A stretch of 64,000 bases of DNA from Portulaca oleracea (lineage: Eukaryota; Streptophyta; Magnoliopsida; Caryophyllales; Portulacaceae). This document shows, piece by piece, positions 33,428 through 47,777 of the stretch (within the stretch, counting starts at the first letter, position 1; every line of letters begins with the position of its first letter). The notes below the pieces were generated by a model. It was not told the origin of the DNA. It saw nothing but the letters and a program-made list of their open reading frames with translations, and did no database searches. The DNA is taken from positions 42,391,513 to 42,455,512 of the forward strand of contig CM055870.1 in assembly GCA_029582165.1 (NCBI GenBank), read 5' to 3'. The position numbers and the translations under genes are program-made.

Positions 33428-35023
33428 TTGATGAATCTGGAATTTGATGGAGGACCTTTCTTAAGTAGTGGTGGAAGTTTCATCGAAGACAACATGAATC
33501 GATTCTTCCACCTTTCTTGATACTTTAATGTAGACTCTGTAGGCCTTGCTGGATAAGGAATATCCTACCAGAATTCCATCTTCACTTCTTGGCTCAAATT
33601 TGCTTAAGGCCTTCTTGCCATTGTTATGAACGAAGCATTTGCATCCAATGGCCTTGTGATGAGCTACATTTGGTGTTTTACCCTTGAACAGCTCGTAGGG
33701 TGTCTTCTTCATGAAGGATCTTATGGTACATCTGTTGAGAATATAATTTGAAGCATTTATAATTTCAGCCCAAAGAAAGAGGCGATTGTTCTCATGAATA
33801 TTGTTTTGGCCATGTTTTCCAATGTGCGGTTCTTAGTTCAACCACACCATTCTATTGTGGTGTCCTTGATGAGAAATTATGTGTAACCCCTTCTTGATCA
33901 GAATTTTCCAAATTGATCTCGATTATCAAACTCTCTTCCATGATCTGATCTTATAGATACCAGATTGAGTCCTGTAAGGACCTTGAGTTGCCTCTGTAGT
34001 TTCTAAAATTCTTGGTAAGCCTCTGTCTTATCCTTCAAAAATAAAACCCAGGTAAATCTAGAATAATCATCAATAATGACTAGTATGTATGAACGTCCTC
34101 CTAGACTTTTGTTTGGAATTGGTCAACAAAGGTCCATATACAATAGTTCTAAACATCTAGAGGTGGTTACTTGAGATCTGAGTTTAAAGGAGGTTACAGT
34201 GCATTTGCCTCTAGTACATGCATCACATAATTTGCTGCTCAATCTTTTTCCTCTGAAGTCACTTTGTTCCTTGACTCTCTTCACATGAGGACATTCCCTG
34301 ACCAAGTGATCTGTTGCACCAGAAGCAAAACATTTGTATTCATTATCATCCTTGGTTTGATTCTTACCTTTGAGTGAAGGTCGTTTGGAGGATGATTCTC
34401 TTAGATAGCCACGGAATCTGGGATTCTTTCTGTATAGTCGTCTGAAACCTTTAGCTAGCATGGCCATGGTTTCTTCATCATCATCCTCTGATTCTTCTTC
34501 TAGTTCCTTGGTGCTCTTGAGGGCAATGTCCTTGTCCGATTGCCTTGAGACGATCGTATCTCATGTGCTAGAAGTTTGCCAATCAACTCTTGAGTTTCAA
34601 GGTCTCTAGATCTTGAGCTTCTTCTATTTCCGTTACTTTTGGTCCCCATTTATGCACAGGAAGACCTTTGAAGGACCTTGTTCACTTGTTCTTCATTGGA
34701 ATAGGATTTTCTAAGGGATTTGAGATGGTTGATGATTGCACTGAATCTTTTGAACATTGATTCAATGGACTCATTTTCTTCCATCTTGAAGCCTTCATAC
34801 TTTTGAACTAGTATGTTGATCTTGGTCTTCTTTACTTCATTTGTTCCTTCATAGGTTGTGACCAAGTAGTTCCATATCTGCTGTGCTGTATCAAAATTTG
34901 ACACCTTTTCAAATTCATCAGAGTTAAGTCTGCAAATTAAAAGATAATGTGCATGAGTATTTTTCTTTGCTTGCTCTTTTTCTTCAGGTGTATACTCGGA
35001 TCTTGGTTTGCCACTTGTTGTTC
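33428..35023 (-). repeat. Array unit 4 (1596 bp)
   Basis: The second knuckle cysteine is changed to Ser (CFASG, near 34322), which would abolish zinc binding. Integrase C-part open 33461-33712; gag pieces open 34123-34467 and 34650-34904. Confidence 0.9.
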
Positions 35024-36619
35024 TTGATGAATCTTGAATTTGATGGAGGACCTTTCTTAAATAGTGGTGGAAGTTTCATCGAAGACAACATGAATCGATT
35101 CTTCCACCTTTCTTGATACTTTAATGTAGACTCTGTAGGCCTTGCTGGATAAGGAATATCCTACCAGAATTCCATCTTCACTTCTTGGCTCAAATTTGCT
35201 TAAGGCCTTCTTGCCATTGTTATGAACGAAGCATTTGCATCCAATGGCCTTGTGATGAGCTACATTTGGTGTTTTACCCTTGAACAGCTCGTAGGGTGTC
35301 TTCTTCATGAAGGATCTTATGGTACATCTGTTGAGAATATAATTTGAAGCATTTATAATTTCATTGAAGAAAGAGAGCGATTGTTCTCACAAATGGTATT
35401 TTGGCCATGTTTTCCAATGTGCGGTTCTTCCGTTCAACCACACCATTCTATTGTGGTGTCCTTGGGGCAGAGAAATTATGTGTAACCCCTTCTTGATCAC
35501 AGAATTTTCCAAATTGATCTCGATTATCAAACTCTCTTCCATGATCTACTCTTGTAGACACAGTTGAGTCTGTAAGGACCTTGAGTTGCCTCTGTAGTTT
35601 CTCAGTGCAGGTAAGCCTCTGTCTTATCCTTCAAAAATAAAACCCAGGTAAATCTAGAATAATCATCAATAATGACTAGTATGTATGAACGTCCTCCTAG
35701 ACTTTTGTATGGAATTGGTCAACAAAGGTCCATATACAATAGTTCTAAACATCTAGAGGTGGTTACTTGAGATACAGGTTTAAAGGAGGTTCTGGTCTGT
35801 TTGCTTCTAGTACATGCATCACATAATTTGCTGCTCAATCTTTTTCCTCTGAAGTCACTTTGTTCCTTGACTCTCTTCACATGAGGACATTCCCTGACCA
35901 AGTGATCTGTTGCACCACAAGCAAAGCATTTGTATTCATTATCATCCTTGGTTTGATTCTTACCTTTGAGTGAAGGTCGTTTGGAGGATGATTCTCTTAG
36001 ATAGCCACGGAATCTGGGATTCTTTCTGTATAGTCGTCTGAAACCTTTAGCTAGCATGGCCATGGTTTCTTCATCATCATCCTCTAATTCTTCTTCTAGT
36101 TCCTTGGTGCTCTTGAGGGCAATGTCCTTGGTCTGACTGCCTTCAGACAGTCGTATCTCATGTGCTAGAAGTTTCCAATCAACTCTTCAGGTTTCAAGGT
36201 CTCTAGATCTTGAGCTTCTTCTATTTCCGTTACTTTTGGTCCCCATTTATGCCTGGGAAGACACTGAAGGACCTTGTTGACTTGTTCTTCATTGGAATAG
36301 GATTTTCTAAGGGATTTGAGATGGTTGATGATTGCACTGAATCTTTTGAACATTGATTCAATGGACTCATTTTCTTCCATCTTGAAGCCTTCATACTTTT
36401 GAACTAGTATGTTGATCTTGGTCTTCTTTACTTCATTTGTTCCTTCATAGGTTGTGACCAAGTAGTTCCATATCTGCTGTGCTGTATCAAAATTTGACAC
36501 CCTTTCAAATTCATCAGAGTTAAGTCTGCAAATTAAAAGATAATGTGCATGAGTATTTTTCTTTGCTTGCTCTTTTTCTTCAGGTGTATACTCGGATCTT
36601 GGTTTGCCACTTGTTGTTC
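35024..36619 (-). repeat. Array unit 5 (1596 bp)
   Basis: Integrase C-part open 35057-35308, knuckle region 35719-36063, gag core 36165-36500. Changes cluster near 35362-35395, 35555-35612 and 36170. Confidence 0.9.
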
Positions 36620-38211
36620 TTGATGAATCTGGAATTTGATGGAGGACCTTTCTTAAGTAGTGGTGGAAGTTTCATCGAAGACAACATGAATCGATTCTTC
36701 CACCTTTCTTGATACTTTAATGTAGACTCTGTAGGCCTTGCTGGATAAGGAATATCCTACCAGAATTCCATCTTCACTTCTTGGCTCAAATTTGCTTAAG
36801 GCCTTCTTGCCATTGTTATGAACGAAGCATTTGCATCCAATGGCCTTGTGATGAGCTACATTTGGTGTTTTACCCTTGAGCATTTCGTAGGGTGTCTTCT
36901 TCATGAAGGATCTTATGGTACATCTGTTGAGAATATAATTTGAAGCATTTATAATTTCATTGAAGAAAGAGAGGCGATTGTTCTCACAAATTTGTTTTGG
37001 CCATGTTTTCCAATGTGCGGTTCTTCCGTTCAACCACACCATTCTATTGTGGTGTCCTTGGAACAGAGAAATTATGTGTAACCCCTTCTTGATCACAGAA
37101 TTTTCCAAATTGATCTCGATTATCAAACTCTCTTCCATGATCTGCTCTTGTAGACACCAGATTGAGTCCTGTAAGGACCTTGAGTTGCCTCTGTAGTTTC
37201 TCAAATTCTGGGTAAGCCTCTGTCTTATCCTTCAAAAATAAAACCCAGGTAAATCTAGAATAATCATCAATAATGACTAGTATGTATGAACGTCCTCCTA
37301 GACTTTTGTATGGAATTGGTCAACAAAGGTCCATATACAATAGTTCTAAAAATCTAGAGGTGGTTACTTGAGATCTGAGTTTAAAGGAGGTTAAGTGCAT
37401 TTTGCTTCTAGTACATGCATCACATAATTTCTTTGCTCAATCTTTTTCTCTGAAGTCACTTTGTTCCTTGACTCTCTTCACATGAGGACATTCCACGACC
37501 AAGTGATCTGTTGCACCACAAGCAAAGCATTTGTATTCATTATCATCCTTGGTTTGATTCTTACCTTTGAGTGAAGGTCGTTTGGAGGATGATTCTCTTA
37601 GATAGCCACGGAATCGGGATTCTTTACGTATAGTCGTGCGAAACCTTTAGCTAGCATGGCCATGGTTTCTTCATCATCATCCTCTGATTCTTCTTCTAGT
37701 TCCTTGGTGCTCTTGAGGCAATGTCCTTGGTGCATTGCCTTGAGACGATCGTATCTCATGTGCTAGAAGTTTGCCAATCAACTCTTGAGGTTTGAGGTCT
37801 CTAGATCTTGAGCTTCTTCTATTCCGTTACTTTTGGTCCCCATTTATGCACAGGGAAGACCGAAGGACCTTGTTCACTTGTTCTTCATTGGAATAGGATT
37901 TTCTAAGGGATTTGAGATGGTTGATGATTGCTTGAATCTTTTGAACATTGATTCAATGGACTCATTTTCTTCCATCTTGAAGCCTTCATACTTTTGAACT
38001 AGTATGTTGATCTTGGTCTTCTTTACTTCATTTGTTCCTTCATAGGTTGTGATCAAGTAGTTCCATATCTATCTTTGTATCAAATTTGACACCCTTTCAA
38101 ATTCATCAGAGTTAAGTCTGCAAATTAAAAGATAATGTGCATGAGTATTTTTCTTTGCTTGCTCTTTTTCTTCAGGTGTATACTCGGATCTTGGTTTGCC
38201 ACTTGTTGTTC
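36620..38211 (-). repeat. Array unit 6 (1592 bp)
   Basis: Longest integrase frame of the array (36653-37204, in part in the wrong phase upstream of NGVVERKN). The gag half is broken in at least six places between 37394 and 37935. Confidence 0.9.
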
Positions 38212-39800
38212 TTGATGAATCTGGAATTTGATGGAGGACCTTTCTTAAGTAGTGGTGGAAGTTTCATCGAAGACAACATGAATCGATTCTTCCACCTTTC
38301 TTGATACTTTAATGTAGACTCTGTAGGCCTTGCTGGATAAGGAATATCCTACCAGAATTCCATCTTCTCTTGGCTCAAATTTGCTTAAGGCCTTCTTGCC
38401 ATTGTTATGAACGAAGCATTTGCATCCAATGGCCTTGTGATGAGCTACATTTGGTGTTTTACCCTTGAACATCTCGTAGGGTGTCTTCTTCATGAAGGAT
38501 CTTATGGTACATCTGTTGAGAATATAATTTGAAGCATTTATAATTTCATTGAAGAAAGAGAGGCGATTGTTCTCACAAATGACTTTGTTCTGGCCATGTT
38601 TTCCAGTGTGCGGTTCTTCCGTTCAACCACACCATTCTATTGTGGTGTCCTTGGGGCAGAGAAATTATGTGTAACCCCTTCTTGATCACAGAATTTTCCA
38701 AATTGATCTCGATTATCAAACTCTCTTCCATGATCTGCTCTTGTAGACACCAGATTGAGTCCTGTAAGGACCTTGAGTTGCCTCTGTAGTTTCTCAGTGC
38801 AGGTAAGCCTCTGTCTTATCCTTCAAAAATAAAACCAGTAAATCTAGAATAATCATCAATAATGACGAGTATGTATTATCGTCCTCATAGTCTTTTGTAT
38901 GGAATTGGTCAACAAAGGTCCATATCTGATAGTTCTAAACATCTAGAGGTGGTTACTTGAGATCTGAGTTTAAAGGAGGTTACAGTCTGTTTGCCTCTAG
39001 TACATGCATCACATAATTTCTTTGCTCAATCTTTTCCTCTGAAGTCACTTTGTTCCTTGACTCTCTTCACATGAGGACATTCCACGACCAAGTGATCTGT
39101 TGCACCAGCAAAGCATTTGTATTCATTATCATCCTTGGTTTGATTCTTACCTTTGAGTGAAGGTCGTTTGGAGGATGATTCTCTTAGATAGCCACGGAAT
39201 CGGGATTCTTTACGTATAGTCGTCTGAAACCTTTAGCTAGCATGGCCATGGTTTCTTTATCATCATCCTCTGATTCTTCTTTTAGTTCCTTGGTGCTCTT
39301 GAGGGCAATGTCCTTGGTCCGATTGCCTTGAGTGATCGTATCTCATGTGCTAGAAGTTTGCCAATCAACTCTTGAGGTTTGAGGTCTCTAGATCTTGAGC
39401 TTCTTCTATTCCGTTACTTTTGGTCCCCATTTATGCAGGGAAGACATGAAGGACCTTGTTCACTTGTTCTTCATTGGAATAGGATTTTCTAAGGGATTTG
39501 AGATGGTTGATGATTCTTTGAATCTTTTGAACATTGATTCAATGGACTCATTTTCTTCCATCTTGAAGCCTTCATACTTTTGAACTAGTATGTTGATCTT
39601 GGTCTTCTTTACTTCATTTGTTCCTTCATAGGTTGTGACCAAGTAGTTCCATATCTGCTGTGCTGTATCAAAATTTGACACCCTTTCAAATTCATCAGAG
39701 TTAAGTCTGCAAATTAAAAGATAATGTGCATGAGTATTTTTCTTTGCTTGCTCTTTTTCTTCAGGTGTATACTCGGATCTTGGTTTGCCACTTGTTGTTC
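38212..39800 (-). repeat. Array unit 7 (1589 bp)
   Basis: Contains a burst of substitutions at 38865-38895, in a stretch otherwise identical in nearly all units. Only short frames stay open (38245-38493, 39460-39681). Confidence 0.9.
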
Positions 39801-41386
39801 TTGATGAATCTAGAATTTGATGGAGGACCTTTCTTAAGTAGTGGTGGAAGTTTCATCGAAGACAACATGAATCGATTCTTCCACCTTTCTTGATACTTTA
39901 ATGTAGACTCTGTAGGCCTTGCTGGATAAGGAATATCCTACTAGAATTCCATCTTCACTTCTTGGCTCAAATTTGCTTAAGGCCTTCTTGCCATTGTTAT
40001 GAACGAAGCATTTGCATCCAATGGCCTTGTGATGAGCTACATTTGGTGTTTTACCCTTGAGCATTTCGTAGGGTGTCTTCTTCATGAAGGATCTTATGGT
40101 ACATCTGTTGAGAATATAATTTGAAGCATTTATAATTTCATTGAAGAAAGAAGCGATTGTTCTCACAAATGGTATTTTGGCCATGTTTTCCAATGCGGTT
40201 CTTCCGTTCAACCACACCATTCTATTGTGGTGTCCTTGGGGAGAGAAATTATGTGTAACCCTTCTTGATCACGAATTTTCCAAATTGATCTCGATTATCA
40301 AACTCTCTTCCATGATCTACTCTTATAGACACAGTTGAGTCCTGTAAGGACCTTGAGTTGCCTCTGTAGTTTCTCAGTGCAGGTAAGCCTCTGTCTTATC
40401 CTTCAAAATAAAACCAGTAAATCTAGAATAATCATCAATAATGACTAGTATGTATGAACGTCCTCCTAGACTTTTGTATGGAATTGGTCAACAAAGGTCC
40501 ATATCTGATAGTTCTAAACATCTAGAGGTGGTTACTTGAGATCTGAGTTTAAAGGAGGTTACAGTGCATTTTGCCTCTAGTACATGCATCACATAATTTG
40601 CTGCTCAATCTTTTTCCTCTGAAGTCACTTTGTTCCTTGACTCTCTTCACATGAGGACATTCCCTGACCAAGTGATCTGTTGCACCACAAGCAAAGAATT
40701 TGTATTCATTATCATCCTTGGTTTGATTTTTACCTTTGAGTGAAGGTCGTTTAGAGGATGATTCTCTTAGATAGGCACGGAATCTGGGATTCTTTCTGTA
40801 TAGCCGTCTGAAACCTTTAGCTAGTATGGCCATGGTTTCTTCATCATCATCCTCTGATTCTTCTTCTAGTTCCTTGGTGCTCTTGAGGGCAATGTCCTTG
40901 GTCTGACTGCCTTCAGACAGTCGTATCTCATGTGCTAGAAGTTTGCCAATCAACTCTTCAGGTTTCAAGGTCTCTAGATCTTGAGCTTCTTCTATTTCCG
41001 TTACTTTTGGTCCCCATTTATGCACAGGAAGACCGAAGGAACTTGTTCACTTGTTCTTCAATGGAATAGGATATTCTAAGGGATTTGAGATGGTTGATGA
41101 TTGCTGAATCTTTTGAACATTGATTCAATGGACTCATTTTCTTCCATCTTGAAGCCTTCATACTTTTGAACTAGTATGTTGATCTTGGTCTTCTTTACTT
41201 CATTTGTTCCTTCATAGGTTGTGACCAAGTAGTTCCATATCTGCTGTGCTGTATCAAAATTTGACACCCTTTCAAATTCATCAGAGTTAAGTCTGCAAAT
41301 TAAAAGATAATGTGCATGAGTATTTTTCTTTGCTTGCTCTTTTTCTTCAGGTGTATACTCGGATCTTGGTTTGCCACTTGTTGTTC
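39801..41386 (-). repeat. Array unit 8 (1586 bp, shortest)
   Basis: The first knuckle cysteine is changed to Phe (FFAC, near 40697). Integrase part open 39834-40220; gag open 40549-41025. Many one- and two-base losses between 40140 and 40430. Confidence 0.9.
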
Positions 41387-42973
41387 TTGATGAATCTGGA
41401 ATTTGATGGAGGACCTTTCTTAAGTAGTGGTGGAAGTTTCATCGAAGACAACATGAATCGATTCTTCCACCTTTCTTGATACTTTAATGTAGACTCTGTA
41501 GGCCTTGCTGGATAAGGAATATCCTACCAGAATTCCATCTTCACTTCTTGGCTCAAATTTGCTTAAGGCCTTCTTGCCATTGTTATGAACGAAGCATTTG
41601 CATCCAATGGCCTTGTGATGAGCTACATTTGGTGTTTTACCCTTGAGCATTTCGTAGGGTGTCTTCTTCATGAAGGATCTTATGGTACATCTGTTGAGAA
41701 TATAATTTGAAGCATTTATAATTTCATTGAAAGAAGAGGCGATTGTTCTCATGAATGATTGTTTTGGCCATGTTTTCCAATGTGCGGTTCTTCCGTTCAA
41801 CCACACCATTCTATTGTGGTGTCCTTGGGAGAGAAATTATGTGTAACCCCTTCTTGATCACGAAATTTTCCAAATTGATCTCGATTATCAAACTCTCTTC
41901 CATGATCGCTCTTGTAGACACAGTTGAGTCTGTAAGGACCTTGAGTTGCCTCTGTAGTTTCTCAGTGCAGGTAAGCCTCTGTCTTATCCTTCAAAAATAA
42001 AACCCAGGTAAATCTAGAATAATCATCAATAATGACTAGTATGTATGAACGTCCTCCTAGACTTTTGTATGGAATTGGTCAACAAAGGTCCATATCTGAT
42101 AGTTCTAAACATCTAGAGGTGGTTACTTGAGATCTGAGTTTAAAGGAGGTTACAGTGCATTTGCCTTCTAGTACATGCATCACATAATTTCTTTGCTCAA
42201 TCTTTTTCCTCTGAAGTCACTTTGTTCCTTGACTCTCTTCACATGAGGACATTCCACGACCAAGTGATCATTTGCACCACAAGCAAAGCATTTGTATTCA
42301 TTATCATCCTTGGTTTGATTCTTACCTTTGAGTGAAGGTCGTTTGGAGGATGATTCTCTTAGATAGCCACGGAATCTGGATTCTTTCTGTATAGTCGTCT
42401 GAAACCTTTAGCTAGCATGGCCATGGTTTCTTCATCATCATCCTCTGATTCTTCTTCTAGTTCCTTGGTGCTCTTGAGGGCAATGTCCTTGGTCCATCGC
42501 CTTGAGACGATCGTATCTCATGTGCTAGAAGTTTGCCAATCAACTCTTGAGTTTCAAGGTCTCTAGATCTTGAGCTTCTTCTATTCCGTTACTTTTGGTC
42601 CCCATTTATGCAGGAAGACATGAAGGACCTTGTTCACTTGTTCTTCATTGGAATAGGATTTTCTAAGGGATTTGAGATGGTTGATGATTGCTGAATCTTT
42701 TGAACATTGATTCAATGGACTCATTTTCTTCCATCTTGAAGCCTTCATACTTTTGAACTAGTATGTTGATCTTGGTCTTCTTTACTTCATTTGTTCCTTC
42801 ATAGGTTGTGACCAAGTAGTTCCATATCTGCTGTGCTGTATCAAAATTTGACACCCTTTCAAATTCATCAGAGTTAAGTCTGCAAATTAAAAGATAATGT
42901 GCATGAGTATTTTTCTTTGCTTGCTCTTTTTCTTCAGGTGTATACTCGGATCTTGGTTTGCCACTTGTTGTTC
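41387..42973 (-). repeat. Array unit 9 (1587 bp)
   Basis: Integrase part open 41420-41809; gag core 42663-42854. Private change GATCTGTT to GATCATTT near 42268. Confidence 0.9.
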
Positions 42974-44565
42974 TTGATGAATCTGGAATTTGATGGAGGA
43001 CCTTTCTTAAGTAGTGGTGGAAGTTTCATCGAAGACAACATGAATCGATTCTTCCACCTTTCTTGATACTTTAATGTAGACTCTGTAGGCCTTGCTGGAT
43101 AAGGAATATCCTACCAGAATTCCATCTTCACTTCTTGGCTCAAATTTGCTTAAGGCCTTCTTGCCATTGTTATGAACGAAGCATTTGCATCCAATGGCCT
43201 TGTGATGAGCTACATTTGGTGTTTTACCCTTGAACAGCTCGTAGGGTGTCTTCTTCATGAAGGATCTTATGGTACATCTGTTGAGAATATAATTTGAAGC
43301 ATTTATAATTTCAGCGCAAAGAAAGAGAGGCAGATTGTTCTCACAAATGACTGTTTTGGCCATGTTTTCCAATGTGCGGTTCTTCCGTTCAACCACACCA
43401 TTCTATTGTGGTGTCCTTGGGGCAGAGAAATTATGTGTAACCCCTTCTTGATCACAGAATTTTCCAAATTGATCTCGATTATCAAACTCTCTTCCATGAT
43501 GCTCTTGTAGACACAGTTGAGTCTGTAAGGACCTTGAGTTGCCTCTGTAGTTTCTCAGTGCAGGTAAGCCTCTGTCTTATCCTTCAAAATAAAACCAGGT
43601 AAATCTAGAATAATCATCAATAATGACTAGTATGTATGAACGTCCTCCTAGACTTTTGTATGGAATTGGTCAACAAAGGTCCATATCTGATAGTTCTAAA
43701 CATTTAGAGGTGGTTACTTGAGATACAGGTTTAAAGGAGGTTCTGGTATGTTTGCCTCTAGTACATGCATCACATAATTTGCTGCTCAATCTTTTTCCTC
43801 TGAAGTCACTTTGTTCCTTGACTCTCTTCACATGAGGACATTCCCTGACCAAGTGATCTGTTGCACCACAAGCAAAGCATTTGTATTCATTATCATCCTT
43901 GGTTTGATTCTTACCTTTGAGTGAAGGTCGTTTGGAGGATGATTCTCTTAGATAGCCACGGAATCTGGGATTCTTTCTGTATAGTCGTCTGAAACCTTTA
44001 GCTAGCATGGCCATGGTTTCTTCATCATCATCCTCGATTCTTCTTCTAGTTCCTTGGTGCTCTTGAGGCAATGTCCTTGATGCATTGCCTTGAGACGTCG
44101 TATCTCATGTGCTAGAAGTTTGCCAATCAACTCTTGAGTTTCAAGGTCTCTAGATCTTGAGCTTCTTCTATTTCCGTTACTTTTGGTCCCCATTTATGCC
44201 TGGGAAGACACTGAAGGACCTTGTTCACTTGTTCTTCATTGGAATAGGATTTTCTAAGGGATTTGAGATGGTTGATGATTGCACTGAATCTTTTGAACAT
44301 TGATTCAATGGACTCATTTTCTTCCATCTTGAAGCCTTCATACTTTTGAACTAGTATGTTGATCTTGGTCTTCTTTACTTCATTTGTTCCTTCATAGGTT
44401 GTGACCAAGTAGTTCCATATCTGCTGTGCTGTATCAAAATTTGACACCCTTTCAAATTCATCAGAGTTAAGTCTGCAAATAAAAGATAATGTGCATGAGT
44501 ATTTTTCTTTGCTTGCTCTTTTTCTTCAGGTGTATACTCGGATCTTGGTTTGCCACTTGTTGTTC
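42974..44565 (-). repeat. Array unit 10 (1592 bp)
   Basis: Integrase part open 43007-43396; knuckle region 43670-44071; gag core 44127-44447. Frame breaks near 43500-43560 and 44033-44098. Confidence 0.9.
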
Positions 44566-46169
44566 TTGATGAATCTAGAATTTGATGGAGGACCTTTCTT
44601 AAGTAGTGGTGGAAGTTTCATCGAAGACAACATGAATCGATTCTTCCACCTTTCTTGATACTTTAATGTAGACTCTGTAGGCCTTGCTGGATAAGGAATA
44701 TCCTACCAGAATTCCATCTTCACTTCTTGGCTCAAATTTGCTTAAGGCCTTCTTGCCATTGTTATGAACGAAGCATTTGCATCCAATGGCCTTGTGATGA
44801 GCTACATTTGGTGTTTTACCCTTGAACAGCTCGTAGGGTGTCTTCTTCATGAAGGATCTTATGGTACATCTGTTGAGAATATAATTTGAAGCATTTATAA
44901 TTTCATTGAAGAAAGAGAGGCGATTGTTCTCACAAATGATTGTTCTGGCCATGTTTTCCAATGTGCGGTTCTTCCGTTCAACCACACCATTCTATTGTGG
45001 TGTCCTTGGGGCAGAGAAATTATGTGTAACCCCTTCTTGATCACAGAATTTTCCAAATTGATCTCGATTATCAAACTCTCTTCCATGATCTGCTCTTATA
45101 GACACCAGATTGAGTCCTGTAAGGACCTTGAGTTGCCTCTGTAGTTTCTCAAATTCTGGGTAAGCCTCTGTCTTATCCTTCAAAAATAAAACCCAGGTAA
45201 ATCTAGAATAATCATCAATAATGACTAGTATGTATGAACGTCCTCCTAGACTTTTGTATGGAATTGGTCAACAAAGGTCCATATACAATAGTTCTAAACA
45301 TCTAGAGGTGGTTACTTGAGATACAGGTTTAAAGGAGGTTACAGTGCATTTGCCTCTAGTACATGCATCACATAATTTGCTGCTCAATCTTTTTCCTCTG
45401 AAGTCACTTTGTTCCTTGACTCTCTTCACATGAGGACATTCCCTGACCAAGTGATCTGTTGCACCACAAGCAAAGCATTTGTATTCATTATCATCCTTGG
45501 TTTGATTCTTACCTTTGAGTGAAGGTCGTTTGGAGGATGATTCTCTTAGATAGCCACGGAATCTGGGATTCTTTCTGTATAGTCGTCTGAAACCTTTAGC
45601 TAGCATGGCCATGGTTTCTTCATCATCATCCTCTGATTCTTCTTCTAGTTCCTTGGTGCTCTTGAGGGCAATGTCCTTGGTCTGACTGCCTTCAGACAGT
45701 CGTATCTCATGTGCTAGAAGTTTGCCAATCAACTCTTCAGGTTTCATGGTCTCTAGATCTTGAGCTTCTTCTATTTCCGTTACTTTTTGTCCCCATTTAT
45801 GCCTAGGAAGACACTGAAGGACCTTGTTCACTTGTTCTTCATTTGAATAGGATTTTCTAAGGGATTTGAGATGGTTGATGATTGCACTGAATCTTTTGAA
45901 CATTGATTCAATGGACTCATTTTCTTCCATCTTGAAGCCTTCATACTTTTGAACTAGTATGTTGATCTTGGTCTTCTTTACTTCATTTGTTCCTTCATAG
46001 GTTGTGACCAAGTAGTTCCATATCTCTTTGTCTTTGTATCAAAATTTGACACCCTTTCAAATTCATCGAGTTAAGTCTGCAAATTAAAAGATAATGTGCA
46101 TGAGTATTTTCTTTGCTTGCTCTTTTTCTTCAGGTGTATACTCGGATCTTGGTTTGCCACTTGTTGTTC
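44566..46169 (-). repeat. Array unit 11 (1604 bp)
   Basis: Gag with knuckle and CDAC open over 247 residues (45268-46011). Integrase open 44599-44985 and 44992-45183 around the shared TAG. Shares CATGGTCTC and TTTTTGTCC variants (45745-45790) with unit 14. Confidence 0.9.
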
Positions 46170-47777
46170 TTGATGAATCTGGAATTTGATGGAGGACCTT
46201 TCTTAAGTAGTGGTGGAAGTTTCATCGAAGACAACATGAATCGATTCTTCCACCTTTCTTGATACTTTAATGTAGACTCTGTAGGCCTTGCTGGATAAGG
46301 AATATCCTACCAGAATTCCATCTTCACTTCTTGGCTCAAATTTGCTTAAGGCCTTCTTGCCATTGTTATGAACGAAGCATTTGCATCCAATGGCCTTGTG
46401 ATGAGCTACATTTGGTGTTTTACCCTTGAACAGCTCGTAGGGTGTCTTCTTCATGAAGGATCTTATGGTACATCTGTTGAGAATATAATTTGAAGCATTT
46501 ATAATTTCAGCCCAAAGAAAGAGAGGCAGATTGTTCTCACAAATGACTGTTTTACCATGTTTTCCAATGTGCGGTTCTTCCGTTCAACCACACCATTCTA
46601 TTGTGGTGTCCTTGGGGCAGAGAAATTATGTGTAACCCCTTCTTGATCACAGAATTTTCCAAATTGATCTCGATTATCAAACTCTCTTCCATGATCTGCT
46701 CTTATAGACACCAGATTGAGTCCTGTAAGGACCTTGAGTTGCCTCTGTAGTTTCTCAAATTCTGGGTAAGCCTCTGTCTTATCCTTCAAAAATAAAACCC
46801 AGGTAAATCTAGAATAATCATCAATAATGACTAGTATGTATGAACGTCCTCCTAGACTTTTGTATGGAATTGGTCAACAAAGGTCCATATACAATAGTTC
46901 TAAACATCTAGAGGTGGTTACTTGAGATACAGGTTTAAAGGAGGTTACAGTGCATTTTGCCTCTAGTACATGCATCACATAATTTCTTTGCTCAAACTTT
47001 ATCCTCTGAAGTCACTTTGTTCCTTGACTCTCTTCACATGAGGACATTCCCTGACCAAGTGATCTGTTGCACCACAAGCAAAGCATTTGTATTCATTATC
47101 ATCCTTGGTTTGATTCTTACCTTTGAGTGAAGGTCGTTTGGAGGATGATTCTCTTAGATAGCCACGGAATCTGGGATTCTTTCTGTATAGTCGTCTGAAA
47201 CCTTTAGCTAGCATGGCCATGGTTTCTTCATCATCATCCTCTGATTCTTCTTCTAGTTCCTTGGTGCTCTTGAGGGCAATGTCCTTGGTCTGACTGCCTT
47301 CAGACAGTCGTATCTCATGTGCTAGAAGTTTGCCAATCAACTCTTCAGGTTTGAAGGTCTCTAGATCTTGAGCTTCTTCTATTTCCGTTACTTTTGGTCC
47401 CCATTTATGCCTGGGAAGACACTGAAGGACCTTGTTCACTTGTTCTTCATTGGAATAGGATTTTCTAAGGGATTTGAGATGGTTGATGATTGCACTGAAT
47501 CTTTTGAACATTGATTCAATGGACTCATTTTCTTCCATCTTGAAGCCTTCATACTTTTGAACTAGTATGTTGATCTTGGTCTTCTTTACTTCATTTGTTC
47601 CTTCATAGGTTGTGACCAAGTAGTTCCATATCTGCTGTGCTGTATCAAAATTTGACACCCTTTCAAATTCATCAGAGTTAAGTCTGCAAATTAAAAGATA
47701 ATGTGCATGAGTATTTTTCTTTGCTTGCTCTTTTTCTTCAGGTGTATACTCGGATCTTGGTTTGCCACTTGTTGTTC
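46170..47777 (-). repeat. Array unit 12 (1608 bp, longest)
   Basis: Gag open 46999-47658. Its length, a multiple of three, is probably close to the undamaged unit. Irregular bases near 46552 and 46985-47000. Confidence 0.9.
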